Positions 43,199-52,309 of a DNA stretch of 64,000 bases are shown here, piece by piece. The notes beneath the pieces were generated by a model. The model was not told the origin of the DNA. It saw nothing but the letters and a program-made list of their open reading frames with translations, and did not search any database. This DNA comes from Streptomyces sp. ISL-96 (GTDB lineage: Bacteria; Actinomycetota; Actinomycetes; Streptomycetales; Streptomycetaceae), in contig NZ_JAGGPA010000035.1 of assembly GCF_018614035.1 (NCBI RefSeq), positions 62,001-126,000 on the forward strand, given 5' to 3'. The translations under genes were made by a program, and so were the position numbers. The stretch's first letter is position 1. The number at the start of each line of letters is the position of its first letter.

Positions 43199-43465
43199 CG
43201 AGTGCCCGCCGACCGCGGAGTGGGCCCGCGAGGGCCGCGCGGAGACGGTCTCGGAGACGGCCGCATCGTTCGTACGCCGAACCGTGCGCGCCGTCTTCGG
43301 CATGGGCACCGTCAGCGCGACCAGCAGTCCCAGCGCGAGCGCGGCGAGGGCGATGATCGCGACGCCGATGCCCGATGCCGTCCGGGACAGCAGCAGCATG
43401 GCGAGGGTCGAGAAGACGACGGTGGCTGAACCGTATGCGAACTGTGCGGCAGTCGGACGCGGCAT
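43187..43465 (-). CDS. small two-helix membrane protein
   Basis: 92 aa from MPRPTAAQFAYGSATVVFST. Two hydrophobic helices, 'AQFAYGSATVVFSTLAMLLL' and 'IGVAIIALAALALGLLVALTV', followed by a basic C-terminal tail. Start chosen at the Met before the first helix; the frame is open to 43525. The type is common beside RDD genes in Streptomyces and is of unknown function. Its 3' end overlaps the RDD gene by 12 bp. Confidence 0.65.
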   Translation of the reverse strand: MPRPTAAQFAYGSATVVFSTLAMLLLSRTASGIGVAIIALAALALGLLVALTVPMPKTARTVRRTNDAAVSETVSARPSRAHSAVGGHSLRG

Positions 43466-43835
43466 GGCGATTTCCGTCCTCGGAGCAGCGATAGGGGGGT
43501 CTCTCTCAACCGGGTCGCACTGCAAGCGACTCTACGACGGTGAGTGCCCGCACGGAACGGGTAGTAAGCGTGACCTAACCCACGGTGCCGGTGCATCGGG
43601 GGCGCACGGAGTCATTCCGTATCTCATCACGTGAGATCGACGCGCCTGCCTGCCCGCCGAGAGCGTCCGGTATCCGGAACCGGGCAACTACATAGTGCAC
43701 TTGAGTTGTTCAAGTCAAGATCTGTCTTTTCTTCGGTAACTCCGGTCAAATGTCGTCACTTGAGACGCGCGCCGCGCCCGGATACCCCTCACCCTCTTCC
43801 GTGCTGACGCGGCCCGCGGGGGAGGACATCATCAA
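43466..43835. promoter_or_regulatory. divergent intergenic region with an AT-rich inverted repeat
   Basis: 370 bp without a gene, between the small membrane gene and the metalloprotease gene. ACTTGA-gttgt-TCAAGT (43699-43715) is a perfect 6-bp inverted repeat in an AT-rich patch (43690-43760) that also contains repeated 'acttgag/cttgag' words. It probably contains the metalloprotease promoter. Confidence 0.45.
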
Positions 43836-46244
43836 GTGACCACCAACAGAGGGCGGATCAGAGCCGCCGCCGTAGTCGTGGCCATGGCCGCGACCGCCGC
43901 GACGGCATCCGGATTCGCCACCGCCCAGGCTGACGAGAAGTCGACGGGCACAGGGGGCAAGGCCGGCATCGAGCGCCGCGACCCGGCGCCCGCCAAGGGC
44001 CATGTCGAGCACGATCTCGAAGGACCGTTCAGCAAGCAGCAGGAGCTGGAGCGCAAGGCGGCGCTCGAACAGGTCATAGCCGGCGACGCCACGGTGCAAA
44101 AGCGCGGCGCTTCCAAGGTCGTGAAGCTCGACGACAAGAAGTACGTCGAACTGGGCCGGGAGAAGACCGACAAGATCTTCACGATCCTGGTGGAGTTCGG
44201 CGACAAGGTCGACAACACGACCATGTTCGACCCGGACGGCGACGGCCCGAAGCCGCCCGTGAAGAAGTACGGCGGCGAGCCCGGCCCCGCGCACAACCGG
44301 ATAGCCGAGCCGGACCGTACGCAGGACAACTCCACGGCCTGGCAGAAGGACTACGACCAGAAGCACTTCCAGGAGCTGTACTTCGGCGAGGGCAAGGGCA
44401 AGGACTCCCTCAAGACGTACTACGAGAAGACCTCGTCCGGCCGCTACTCGGTCGACGGCGAAGTCTCCGACTGGGTCAAGGTCGACTACAACGAGGCCCG
44501 TTACGGCTCCAACTACTGCGGCAGCAGCAACTGCTCCAACGTGTGGGACACCGTCCGCGACGGCGTGACCGCCTGGGCCGCCGACCAGAAGGCCAAGGGC
44601 AAGACGGACGCCGAGATCAAGGCGCACCTCGCCGGTTACGACCAGTGGGACCGCTACGACTTCGACTCCGACGGCAACTTCAACGAGTCCGACGGCTACA
44701 TCGACCACTTCCAGATCGTCCACGCGGGCGAGGACGAGTCGGCGGGCGGCGGCGCCCAGGGCGAGAACGCCCTGTGGGCGCACCGCTGGTACGCGTACGG
44801 CACGGACGCCGGCAAGACCGGCCCGGCGGGCAACCCGGCCGGCGGCGCCCAGATCGGCACGACCGGCATCTGGGTCGGCGACTACACCATGCAGCCGGAG
44901 AACGGCGGCCTCGGCGTCTTCGCGCACGAGTACGGCCACGACCTCGGCCTGCCCGACCTGTACGACACCTCCGGCGGCGGCGAGAACGGCGTCGGCTTCT
45001 GGTCCCTGATGTCGGCCGGTTCCTGGCTCGGCAAGGGCAAGACCGAAATCGGTGACCTGCCCGGCGACATGACCGCCTGGGACAAGCTCCAGCTGGGCTG
45101 GCTCGACTACGACAAGGCCAAGGCCGCGACGAAGTCGAAGCACAAGCTGGGCGTCTCGGCGTACAACACCAAGGACCCGCAGGCGCTCGTCGTCGAGCTG
45201 CCCAAGAAGGCCGAGACCACGACTGTCGTGAAGCCCGCCGAGGGCTCCAGGCAGTGGTGGAGCGACATGGGTGACGACCTCAAGAACACCCTCACCCGGC
45301 CGGTGGACCTCACCGGCAAGGCCAAGGCCGAGCTGTCGCTCCAGGGCTGGTGGGACATCGAGGCCGAGTACGACTGGCTGTACGCCGAGGTCTCGGCCGA
45401 CGCGGGCAAGACGTGGACCGTCGTCGACGGCACGGCCGACGGCAAGCCGCTCGCGCGCGACGCCGCCGGCAACCCGGGTCTGACCGGTGTGGGCGGCGCG
45501 TACCAGAAGCTGGCCTTCCCGCTCGACGCGTACGACGGCAAGAAGGTCGACCTCCGCTTCCGCTACCAGACGGACGGCGGCGCGGGCGGCAAGGGCTTCG
45601 CGGCCGACGCGATCACGGTGACGGCCGACGGCGCCCCGCTCTTCACGGACAACGCCGAGGGCGCCGACGACAACGGCTGGACCGCCAAGGGCTTCTCGCG
45701 CATCGGTGAGTCCTTCACCAAGGAGTACGAGCAGTACTACCTGGCCGAGAACCGTCAGTACGTGTCGTACGACAAGACGCTCGCCGTCGGCCCGTACAAC
45801 TTCGGATTCGCCGCGACCCGGCCGAGCTGGGTCGAGCACTACCCGTACCAGAACGGTCTGATGATCTGGCTCTGGGACACCTCCCAGAAGGACAACAACA
45901 CCAGCCAGCACCACGGCAAGGGCCTGATCCTGCCGGTCGACGCGCACGCCAAGCCGCTGAAGTGGGCGGACGGCAAGCTCCTCCGGAACAAGATCCAGTC
46001 CTTCGACTCCACCTTCAGCCGCTACCGCACGGACGGCTTCACGCTGCACAACGCGGACGTGCCGCTGAAGCTGGCGTCGCAGAAGGGCGTCTCGGTCTTC
46101 GACGACCGTAAGGGGACGTACTGGTACAAGGAGAACCCGACCGGTGGGGTGCAGGTCACTGACACCAACACCAAGATCTCGATCGTGAGCGAGCCGAAGA
46201 GCGGCTCGACGATCACCGTAAAGGTCGGTCCCTCGACCAAGTAA
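43836..46244 (+). CDS. secreted M6 family (immune inhibitor A type) metalloprotease
   Basis: 802 aa from GTG after GGAGGA. Sec signal: 'RIRAAAVVVAMAATAATASGFATAQA'. Pro-region to about residue 95. The zinc site HEYGHDLGLPD starts at His364; the third ligand is downstream ('DLYDTSGGGENGVGFWSLMSAGSW' region, Met-turn). C-terminal jelly-roll and VEG-type domains follow ('SLQGWWDIEAEYDWLYAEVS'). An extracellular protease with a preference unknown here; InhA relatives cleave host or bacterial proteins. Likely growth-phase regulated in Streptomyces (inference). Confidence 0.92.
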   Translation: MTTNRGRIRAAAVVVAMAATAATASGFATAQADEKSTGTGGKAGIERRDPAPAKGHVEHDLEGPFSKQQELERKAALEQVIAGDATVQKRGASKVVKLDDKKYVELGREKTDKIFTILVEFGDKVDNTTMFDPDGDGPKPPVKKYGGEPGPAHNRIAEPDRTQDNSTAWQKDYDQKHFQELYFGEGKGKDSLKTYYEKTSSGRYSVDGEVSDWVKVDYNEARYGSNYCGSSNCSNVWDTVRDGVTAWAADQKAKGKTDAEIKAHLAGYDQWDRYDFDSDGNFNESDGYIDHFQIVHAGEDESAGGGAQGENALWAHRWYAYGTDAGKTGPAGNPAGGAQIGTTGIWVGDYTMQPENGGLGVFAHEYGHDLGLPDLYDTSGGGENGVGFWSLMSAGSWLGKGKTEIGDLPGDMTAWDKLQLGWLDYDKAKAATKSKHKLGVSAYNTKDPQALVVELPKKAETTTVVKPAEGSRQWWSDMGDDLKNTLTRPVDLTGKAKAELSLQGWWDIEAEYDWLYAEVSADAGKTWTVVDGTADGKPLARDAAGNPGLTGVGGAYQKLAFPLDAYDGKKVDLRFRYQTDGGAGGKGFAADAITVTADGAPLFTDNAEGADDNGWTAKGFSRIGESFTKEYEQYYLAENRQYVSYDKTLAVGPYNFGFAATRPSWVEHYPYQNGLMIWLWDTSQKDNNTSQHHGKGLILPVDAHAKPLKWADGKLLRNKIQSFDSTFSRYRTDGFTLHNADVPLKLASQKGVSVFDDRKGTYWYKENPTGGVQVTDTNTKISIVSEPKSGSTITVKVGPSTK

Positions 46245-46271
46245 TTCGTAACACCGCAGGTCAGAACATGA

Positions 46272-46304
46272 TCGGCCGTCGCCCTCTAGCGGGCGGCGGC
46301 CGTT
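46272..46304 (+). terminator. hairpin after the metalloprotease gene
   Basis: cggccgtcgccc and gggcggcggccg pair with one mismatch around tctagc; about 30 bp after the stop. Confidence 0.65.
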
Positions 46305-46366
46305 CACGTTTAGATGCCTCTTGACCAGCTCTTGTTGACACCACGTCTTATGGGGGATTGATCGGC

Positions 46367-46681
46367 ATGTCCGGTGGAGGTTTCGTACGGCTGCCCGGCG
46401 GCAGTGTGGTGGTAGCTCTCACGCTGCCCAGCCCGACGGCCGAAGGCCACAAGGTCCGCGTCCTGGTCCACTCCCTGAACCGGGCCCGCGCCCTGACGCG
46501 GCTGCGCAACCACGGTCTGCGGGCGGTCTACCTGCGGGGCAACGCCCACCCGCCGACGCTGGACGAGATCACGGCGGTCCTGCACCACCCGGACGGCCTC
46601 CTGTGGCGCACGGCGCCGCAGGAGACGGTGGAGCTCTGGCACCCCATACGGGCCCTCCTCAGACCCGTACGCCCGGCCTAG
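46367..46681 (+). CDS. small conserved hypothetical protein
   Basis: 104 aa from ATG 46367, 9 nt after GGGGGA; TTG 46358 is less likely. MSGGGFVRLPGGSVVVALTL, then 'RVLVHSLNRARALTRLRNHGLRAVYLRGNAHPPTLDEI' and 'DGLLWRTAPQETVELWHPI'. Compact alpha/beta composition, no signal peptide. The TAG stop is formed by the CTAG at the left end of the MITE, so the original C-terminus may have been different. Confidence 0.65.
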   Translation: MSGGGFVRLPGGSVVVALTLPSPTAEGHKVRVLVHSLNRARALTRLRNHGLRAVYLRGNAHPPTLDEITAVLHHPDGLLWRTAPQETVELWHPIRALLRPVRPA

Positions 46682-46849
46682 ACCCGTACTTCGCAGGTCA
46701 CCCGATCGTGAAGATCAACTGGTCACGACCGATCGCCGCTCAGTCCGGTCCGCAACGGCGATCGCAATGCCGGTCCGATCCGGTCGGGTTCGGACGCCGA
46801 AGAGCCGCTGCGGCGAACCTTTTCAGCGACCCGCGAAGTCCGGGCCTAG
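46678..46849 (+). repeat. 172-bp MITE-like element, copy 2
   Basis: Same sequence and orientation as 24126-24297. Both terminal CTAGs form stop codons: TAG 46679-46681 for the plus-strand small gene and TAG 46848-46846 for pncA on the minus strand. Placed between convergent genes. Confidence 0.85.
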
Positions 46850-47430
46850 ACCACCGGCTTGCCCGACAGCTCGACACCCGCCTCGCGCATCTCCTCCAGC
46901 GCCCGCTCCGTCGTCGCCTCGGACACGCCCGCCGTCAGGTCGAGCAGTACGTGCGTGCTGAAGCCCTCCCGGACCGCGTCCAGGGCCGTCGCCCGCACGC
47001 AGTGGTCCGTGGCGATGCCGACCACGTCGACCTCGGTCACGCCACGGGCCCGCAGCCAGTCCGCCAGGCCGACACCGTTCTCGTCGACGCCCTCGAAGCC
47101 GCTGTACGCCGCCGCGTGCGCGCCCTTGTCGAACACGGCGGCGATGGCGCCCGACGCGACGGCCGGCGCGAAGTTCGGGTGGAAGCCCACGCCCTCCGTA
47201 CCGGCGACACAGTGCACCGGCCAGGAGTGGACGTAGTCCGGGTTGGCCGAGAAGTGGTCGCCGGGATCGACATGGTGATCGCGGGTGGCGACGACGTGGC
47301 GGTAACCGGCCGGGGCCTCGCCGATCAGGTCGGTGACGGCGGCGGCGACGTCGGCGCCGCCCGCCACCGCGAGACTCCCGCCCTCGCAGAAGTCGTTCTG
47401 AACGTCTACGACGATCAAGGCGCGGTGCAT
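46846..47430 (-). CDS. pncA: nicotinamidase/isochorismatase-family hydrolase
   Basis: 194 aa, MHRALIVVDVQNDFCEGGSL. Catalytic triad: Asp in 'VVDVQNDF', Lys in 'AVFDKGAHA', Cys in 'GIATDHCVRAT'. Metal ligands Asp/His in 'DHHVDPGDHF'. It converts nicotinamide to nicotinate for NAD salvage. It lies downstream of pncB on the same strand (250-bp gap), the natural pathway partner. Its stop codon is provided by the MITE CTAG. Confidence 0.92.
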   Translation of the reverse strand: MHRALIVVDVQNDFCEGGSLAVAGGADVAAAVTDLIGEAPAGYRHVVATRDHHVDPGDHFSANPDYVHSWPVHCVAGTEGVGFHPNFAPAVASGAIAAVFDKGAHAAAYSGFEGVDENGVGLADWLRARGVTEVDVVGIATDHCVRATALDAVREGFSTHVLLDLTAGVSEATTERALEEMREAGVELSGKPVV

Positions 47431-47545
47431 GGCGGGGCCCTTCGGTGGGGATTCGGCGGGCGGGTGTCCGCTGTGGGGTGATGGTTCGAGAGTAGGGATT
47501 CCAACGGCCTCGCGGCAGGGGGCCTTTGGCTGCTGGACGGCCTGC

Positions 47546-47579
47546 GAGAGCCGACGTGGGTCGAGAGCCGGCGTGGGTC
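47546..47579. repeat. short tandem repeat between pncA and pncB
   Basis: Two 17-bp units (gagagccgRcgtgggtc) in tandem with one difference, followed by two degenerate units (agggccgaccagggt) to 47612. In the 250-bp gap; no gene there. Confidence 0.55.
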
Positions 47580-47681
47580 AGGGCCGACCAGGGTTGAGGC
47601 CGACCAGGGTCGGGGGTCGGCGAGGGCCGGCCGGCCCCCGTCGCCCGCCCTCTCGCTTCCCGCTGCCCGCTCACCCCGAGT

Positions 47682-49010
47682 TCATGCGTACTCCGTGGGG
47701 ATCACCGGCTCGCCCCTGGACAGCTGCACCGCAGACATCGGCAGGGCGCCACGCGCCGCGATGTGCCGCTGGCGTACGTCGTCCAGCGGCTCGCGCGCCA
47801 CGACCTCGCCGCCCTTGACCAGCTCGACCAGCAGCTGCCGGTCCGCCAGCTCGGGCGGCACAAGGCCGGTGCCGACGACCTCCGCCTCCGCCACCCCGTG
47901 CGCGTCCAGCCGCCGCGCCGCCCACTTGCGGCCGCCGATCGACGTCTTCCCGCCCGTCGACTTCTTCGCCACCGGCTGGAGCGGAGCCTGCGGGTCCGCC
48001 GAGTGGGCCCTGGCGACCAGCTTGTAGACCATCGAGCAGGTGGGGTGCCCGCTGCCCGTGACCAGCTGCGTGCCCACGCCGTACGCGTCGACCGGAGCCG
48101 CCGCCAGCGAGGCGATGGCGTACTCGTCGAGGTCGCTGGTCACCACGATCCGGGTCCTGGTGGCCCCCAGCTCGTCCAGCTGCTGCCGCACCCGGTGCGC
48201 GACCAGCAGCAGGTCACCGGAGTCGATGCGGACCGCGCCCAGGCCCGTCCCGGCCACTTCCACGGCAGTACGGACGGCCTGTGCCACGTCGTACGTGTCG
48301 ACCAGCAGCGTCGTACCGCTGCCGAGCGAGGCGACCTGCGCCTGGAAGGCGTCACGCTCGCTGTCGTGCAGCAGGGTGAAGGCGTGCGCGCTGGTGCCGA
48401 CGGTCGGGATGTTGTACCGGAAACCGGCCGCGAGGTCCGAAGTTGAAGAGAAGCCGCCCACGTACGCCGCGCGCGACGAGGCGACGGCGGACAGCTCGTG
48501 CGTACGCCGGGCACCCATCTCGATCAGCGGCCGGTTCCCCGCCGCGGCGGCCATCCGGGAGGCCGCGGCCGCGATGGCCGAGTCGTGGTTGAGGATCGAA
48601 AGGATCACGGTCTCCAGCAGCACGCACTCGGCGAAGCTGCCCTCGACGCGCAGGATCGGAGAGCCCGGGAAGTAGACCTCGCCCTCCGGGTAGCCCCAGA
48701 TGTCGCCCGAGAAGCGGTACGACGAGAGCCATTCCAGCGTCGGCTCGTCGACGATCGCGTACTCGCGCAGAAAGCCCAGCACGCCCGCGTCGAAGCGGAA
48801 GTTCTCCACGGCGTCCAGGACCCGCCCGGTGCCCGCGACGACGCCGTAGCGGCGCCCTTCGGGCAGTCTGCGGGTGAAGACCTCGAAGACCGAACGCCGG
48901 TCGGCGGTGCCGGCCTTGAGTGCGGCCTGCAGCATCGTGAACTCGTACTGGTCGGTGAAGAGCGCTGTCGACGGCACATCCACCGGCAGCCCAAGGTCCG
49001 CAGTGTTCAT
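47682..49010 (-). CDS. pncB: nicotinate phosphoribosyltransferase
   Basis: 442 aa from MNTADLGLPVDVPSTALFTD; the longer frame to 49217 is antisense to clpS and rejected. It makes nicotinate mononucleotide from nicotinate and PRPP. Motifs: 'TDQYEFTMLQAALKAG', 'ILNHDSAIAAAASRM', 'MGARRTHELSAVASSRAAYVGGFSSTSDLAAG' in pieces, 'DTYDV' and 'VRIDSGDL' phosphate-binding region. The C-terminus 'PTEYA' is complete. Divergent from clpS; upstream of pncA in the same direction. Confidence 0.93.
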   Translation of the reverse strand: MNTADLGLPVDVPSTALFTDQYEFTMLQAALKAGTADRRSVFEVFTRRLPEGRRYGVVAGTGRVLDAVENFRFDAGVLGFLREYAIVDEPTLEWLSSYRFSGDIWGYPEGEVYFPGSPILRVEGSFAECVLLETVILSILNHDSAIAAAASRMAAAAGNRPLIEMGARRTHELSAVASSRAAYVGGFSSTSDLAAGFRYNIPTVGTSAHAFTLLHDSERDAFQAQVASLGSGTTLLVDTYDVAQAVRTAVEVAGTGLGAVRIDSGDLLLVAHRVRQQLDELGATRTRIVVTSDLDEYAIASLAAAPVDAYGVGTQLVTGSGHPTCSMVYKLVARAHSADPQAPLQPVAKKSTGGKTSIGGRKWAARRLDAHGVAEAEVVGTGLVPPELADRQLLVELVKGGEVVAREPLDDVRQRHIAARGALPMSAVQLSRGEPVIPTEYA

Positions 49011-49092
49011 GCAGGGGATGCTACCTCCTAATCTCGTCAGAGTGACGATTTCTAGGCCGTCGTTTGTGCGATGGCCCCTGACCGGTGGCACC

Positions 49093-49407
49093 ATGGGACA
49101 AGTGAGTACGGCTCCCGTAGAGATCGAACGCCCAGAGTCGGCCGAGGAAACCTCCGCCGTCCCCGAACCGGACGTCCCCTGGGTGACGCTGGTCCACAAC
49201 GACCCCGTCAATCTCATGAGCTATGTCGAGTACGTCTTCCAGAGCTACTTCGGCTACTCCAAGGACAAGGCGCACAAGCTGATGCTCGACGTCCATCACA
49301 AGGGCCGCGCGGTCGTGTCCAGCGGCAGCCGCGAGGAGATGGAGCGCGACGTGCAGGCGATGCACGGCTTCGGACTCTGGGCGACGCTCACGCAGGACCG
49401 CGGCTGA
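49093..49407 (+). CDS. clpS: ATP-dependent Clp protease adaptor ClpS
   Basis: 104 aa from ATG 49093 (GTG 49102 is an alternative). Core: 'VPWVTLVHNDPVNLMSYVEYVFQSYFGYSKDKAHKLMLDVHHKGRAVV' in pieces, with the substrate-pocket residues N-D-P-V-N and the M of the N-degron gate. It delivers N-end rule substrates to ClpC/ClpA with ClpP. Stop overlaps the ATG of the DUF2017 gene (TGATG). Confidence 0.95.
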   Translation: MGQVSTAPVEIERPESAEETSAVPEPDVPWVTLVHNDPVNLMSYVEYVFQSYFGYSKDKAHKLMLDVHHKGRAVVSSGSREEMERDVQAMHGFGLWATLTQDRG

Positions 49408-50009
49408 TGTCCGGGCTCTTCGAGGAGGTCCCGGGCGGCGGCGCGGCCGTCGTACTCGACGAGGTCGAGATCTCGATCCTGCGCAGCCTGGCCGTACAGC
49501 TGCTTGAGCTGGTGGGACCCGGCGAGCAGCCGACGGCGGGCGGGGACCCGCTGGCCGCGCTGTTCGCGCAGGGGCCGAGCGAGGCACCTTCCGATCCGGC
49601 GCTGGCGCGGCTCTTCCCCGACGGGTACGGCGATCCGCAGGCCGATCCCCACGACGAGCACGAGCGGGAGGTGCGCGCCAACTCGGCCGAGTTCCGGCGC
49701 TTCACCGAGAACGACCTGCGCGAGCGCAAGCGCGAGGACGCCCTCGCGGTCGTACGCAGCCTCGACTCCCTCTCCACCGCCGGTGAGGGCGGCGCCGTAC
49801 TCAAACTCACGGACGACGAGTGCAAGCGCTGGCTCGGCACGCTCAACGATCTGCGGCTGACCATCGGCACCCGCCTGGAGGTCACTGATGAGGACGAGAC
49901 CGGCGAGCTCTACCGGCTGCCGGACTCCGATCCGCGCAAGCCGATGGTGATGGCGTATCTGTGGCTCGGCGCGCTCCAGGAGAGCCTCGTCGAAACCCTT
50001 ATGCCGTGA
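49407..50009 (+). CDS. DUF2017 protein, clpS partner gene
   Basis: 200 aa, MSGLFEEVPGGGAAVVLDEV. Conserved parts: 'EISILRSLAVQLLELVGP', 'EFRRFTENDLRERKREDALAVV', 'LTDDECKRWLGTLNDLRLTIGTRLEV' and 'MAYLWLGALQESLVETLMP'. Actinobacteria keep it directly after clpS and the overlap suggests coupled translation. Helical, cytosolic; function unknown, possibly linked to Clp proteolysis. Followed by a strong terminator. Confidence 0.88.
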   Translation: MSGLFEEVPGGGAAVVLDEVEISILRSLAVQLLELVGPGEQPTAGGDPLAALFAQGPSEAPSDPALARLFPDGYGDPQADPHDEHEREVRANSAEFRRFTENDLRERKREDALAVVRSLDSLSTAGEGGAVLKLTDDECKRWLGTLNDLRLTIGTRLEVTDEDETGELYRLPDSDPRKPMVMAYLWLGALQESLVETLMP

Positions 50010-50086
50010 CTATGACCTGACCTGTCCGGACATATCGATCACGCTGTTCGCTCAACGGACACTCAAATCCGGATAACGATCGCATT

Positions 50087-50123
50087 AACGCCTGGGGCTC
50101 CTTTGCAGCCCCAGGCGTTTTTT
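50087..50123 (+). terminator. strong intrinsic terminator of the clpS operon
   Basis: AACGCCTGGGGCT (50087-50099) pairs perfectly with AGCCCCAGGCGTT (50107-50119), followed by TTTT. Confidence 0.92.
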
Positions 50124-50356
50124 GTCCCAATTTCGCCGTGGCATGCGCCACATTGGGCGCAGTGGATCACTGCCGCGAGCGTGATAGATCTTCACGACCG
50201 CCCGGGGACGCCACCCCTGTCCCCGGGGGCGCTGACGCCGGCTGACCGCCGGCACGCACTCCATCCCACATCCGGGGGGGCCGCCCCTCAAAGGATCGTC
50301 ACAGTCGATCCGAGCCGTTCGAGGCCGGATCGGCATGGAGAAAGGCGCGATACACC

Positions 50357-51808
50357 ATGACCTCAGTGCAGGTCGACAAACAGCACGACGGCAGTGAGGC
50401 CGAAGGCGCGACGTCCGGCGAGGGTTACCAGCGCGGACTCGGCGCCCGTCAGATCCAGATGATCGCGATCGGCGGCGCCATCGGCACCGGCCTCTTCCTC
50501 GGCGCCGGCAAGGGCATCTCCATCGCGGGCCCCAGCCTGATCCTGGCCTACGCCCTGGCCGGCCTGGTCATCTTCTTCATCATGCGGGCGCTCGGCGAGC
50601 TCCTCATGTACCGCCCGGTGTCCGGCTCCTTCTCCGAGTACGCCCGCGAGTTCGTCGGCCCCTTCGCGGGCTTCGTGACCGGCTGGACGTACTGGCTCTT
50701 CTGGGTCGTCACCGGCATCACCGAGGTCACCGCGGCCTCCGAGTACATGCAGTACTGGACCAAGAACACGGACGGCTGGACCGACCAGCCGCAGTGGGTC
50801 TTCGCCCTGATCTTCACGGTCCTCCTCTTCTGCGTGAACCTGATCTCGGTCAAGCTCTTCGGTGAACTGGAGTTCTGGTTCTCGATGATCAAGGTCACCG
50901 CGATCGTCGGCATGATCCTGATCTGCGCCGGCATCCTCACCCTCGGCTTCTCCGACGCCGGCGACACCGCCTCGATGACCATGCTCTGGGACCAGGGCGG
51001 CTTCTTCCCCAACGGCATCGGCCAGACCCTGATGACCCTCCAGCTGGTCATGTTCGCCTTCCTCGCCGTCGAGCTGGTCGGCGTCACCGCGGGCGAGGCC
51101 AAGAACCCGGAGACGGTCCTGCCCAAGGCCATCAACACCGTCCCGTGGCGCATCGCCGTCTTCTACGTCGGCGCGCTGATCATGATCCTGTCGGTCGTCC
51201 CGTGGACCCACTTCCAGCCGGGCGTCTCGCCGTTCGTGGCGGCCTTCGAGAAGATGGGCCTCGGCGTCGGCGCGGCCATCGTCAACTTCGTGGTCCTCAC
51301 CGCCGCCCTGTCGTCCTGCAACTCGGGCATGTACTCCACCGGCCGCATGCTGCGCGACCTCGCGCTCAACGGCCAGGGCCCGAAGTTCTTCACCAAGCTG
51401 ACCAAGAACGGCCTGCCGCTGGCGGGCACGTCCTTCTCCGCCGCCCTGATGCTGGTCGGCGTGTGGATCAACTACCAGTGGCCGGGCGAGGCGTTCAACT
51501 ACGTCGTCTCCTTCGCGACCATCTCCGGCATGTGGGCCTGGATCATGATCCTGGTCAGCCAGATCCGCTACCGCGCCAAGTCCGACCGCGGCGAGCTGCC
51601 GAAGTCCAGCTTCCGGGCGCCGGGAGCGCCGTACACGAGCTGGTTCGCCCTGTGCTTCATCGGCATGGTCATCGTGATGATGGGCATCGACAAGGACGCC
51701 AGGATCTCCCTCTACTGCGCGCCGCTGTGGGCGCTGCTGCTGGGTGTGTCGTGGCTGGTGCTGAAGAAGCGCGCGGCGACGTCGGAGAGCGTCTCCCCGA
51801 AGGCGTAA
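50357..51808 (+). CDS. amino-acid permease, APC family (GabP/CycA type)
   Basis: 483 aa, 12 transmembrane helices. It starts with a soluble tail, then 'LGARQIQMIAIGGAIGTGLFLGAGKGI', the APC signature helix 1. 'FVGPFAGFVTGWTYWLFWVVTGITEVTAA' and 'GVTAGEAKNPETVLPKAINTVPWRI' are typical of the GABA/aromatic/D-Ser-D-Ala-Gly subgroup. It imports amino acids with protons; the exact substrate is open. ATG preceded by GGAG (GGAGAAAGG). Ends before a 15-bp hairpin. Confidence 0.9.
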   Translation: MTSVQVDKQHDGSEAEGATSGEGYQRGLGARQIQMIAIGGAIGTGLFLGAGKGISIAGPSLILAYALAGLVIFFIMRALGELLMYRPVSGSFSEYAREFVGPFAGFVTGWTYWLFWVVTGITEVTAASEYMQYWTKNTDGWTDQPQWVFALIFTVLLFCVNLISVKLFGELEFWFSMIKVTAIVGMILICAGILTLGFSDAGDTASMTMLWDQGGFFPNGIGQTLMTLQLVMFAFLAVELVGVTAGEAKNPETVLPKAINTVPWRIAVFYVGALIMILSVVPWTHFQPGVSPFVAAFEKMGLGVGAAIVNFVVLTAALSSCNSGMYSTGRMLRDLALNGQGPKFFTKLTKNGLPLAGTSFSAALMLVGVWINYQWPGEAFNYVVSFATISGMWAWIMILVSQIRYRAKSDRGELPKSSFRAPGAPYTSWFALCFIGMVIVMMGIDKDARISLYCAPLWALLLGVSWLVLKKRAATSESVSPKA

Positions 51809-51831
51809 TCCTTCCTGGGAGTCCAGCATGC

Positions 51832-51868
51832 GGTCCCGCCCGTACCACCCCTCGGTACGGGCGGGACC
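51832..51868 (+). terminator. terminator after the permease gene
   Basis: GGTCCCGCCCGTACC (51832-51846) pairs with GGTACGGGCGGGACC (51854-51868), then cTTTg. The mec promoter begins directly downstream. Confidence 0.85.
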
Positions 51869-51888
51869 CTTTGCTTATCCTGGGGCTC

Positions 51889-52305
51889 ATGCTGACCCTT
51901 TCCCAGGCCCTGTACGACCAGATCGTCGCGCACGCCCGCGCCGACCACCCCGACGAGGCCTGCGGCGTGGTCGCGGGCCCGGCCGGGTCCGGGCGCCCCG
52001 AGCGCTTCATCCCGATGCTGAACGCCGCCCGCTCGCCCACGTTCTACGAGTTCGACTCGCAGGACCTGCTGAAGCTCTACCGCGAGATGGACGACCGGGA
52101 CGAAGAGCCCGTGATCATCTACCACTCGCACACGGCGACCGAGGCCTACCCGTCGCGCACGGACATCAGCTACGCGAACGAACCCGGTGCGCACTACGTC
52201 CTGGTGTCCACGGCGGACAAGGACGATGCGGGCCCGTTCCAGTTCCGCTCGTTCCGCATCGTGGACGGCGTGATCACGGAGGAAGAGGTCAAGGTCGAGG
52301 CGTAG
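51889..52305 (+). CDS. mec: M67/JAMM metallopeptidase, CysO-peptidase (Mec) type
   Basis: 138 aa. JAMM motif: Glu in 'DEACGVVAG', 'YHSHTATEAYPSRTDI' (HxH...S...D zinc ligands). In actinobacteria Mec releases cysteine from the CysO-cysteine adduct made by CysM. Here cysO and cysM lie 7.5 kb away at 59566-60794 on the same strand, separated by insertions and the B12 operon. TATCCT (51876-51881) ends 7 nt before the ATG, pointing to a leaderless mRNA. Confidence 0.9.
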   Translation: MLTLSQALYDQIVAHARADHPDEACGVVAGPAGSGRPERFIPMLNAARSPTFYEFDSQDLLKLYREMDDRDEEPVIIYHSHTATEAYPSRTDISYANEPGAHYVLVSTADKDDAGPFQFRSFRIVDGVITEEEVKVEA

Positions 52306-52309
52306 CCGC

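Noticed and set aside
43746..46307. 853-aa minus-strand ORF
   Set aside because: Antisense to the M6 metalloprotease, whose signal peptide and zinc site are clear.
46603..47481. 292-aa ORF spanning the second MITE
   Set aside because: Runs through the MITE and antisense to pncA.
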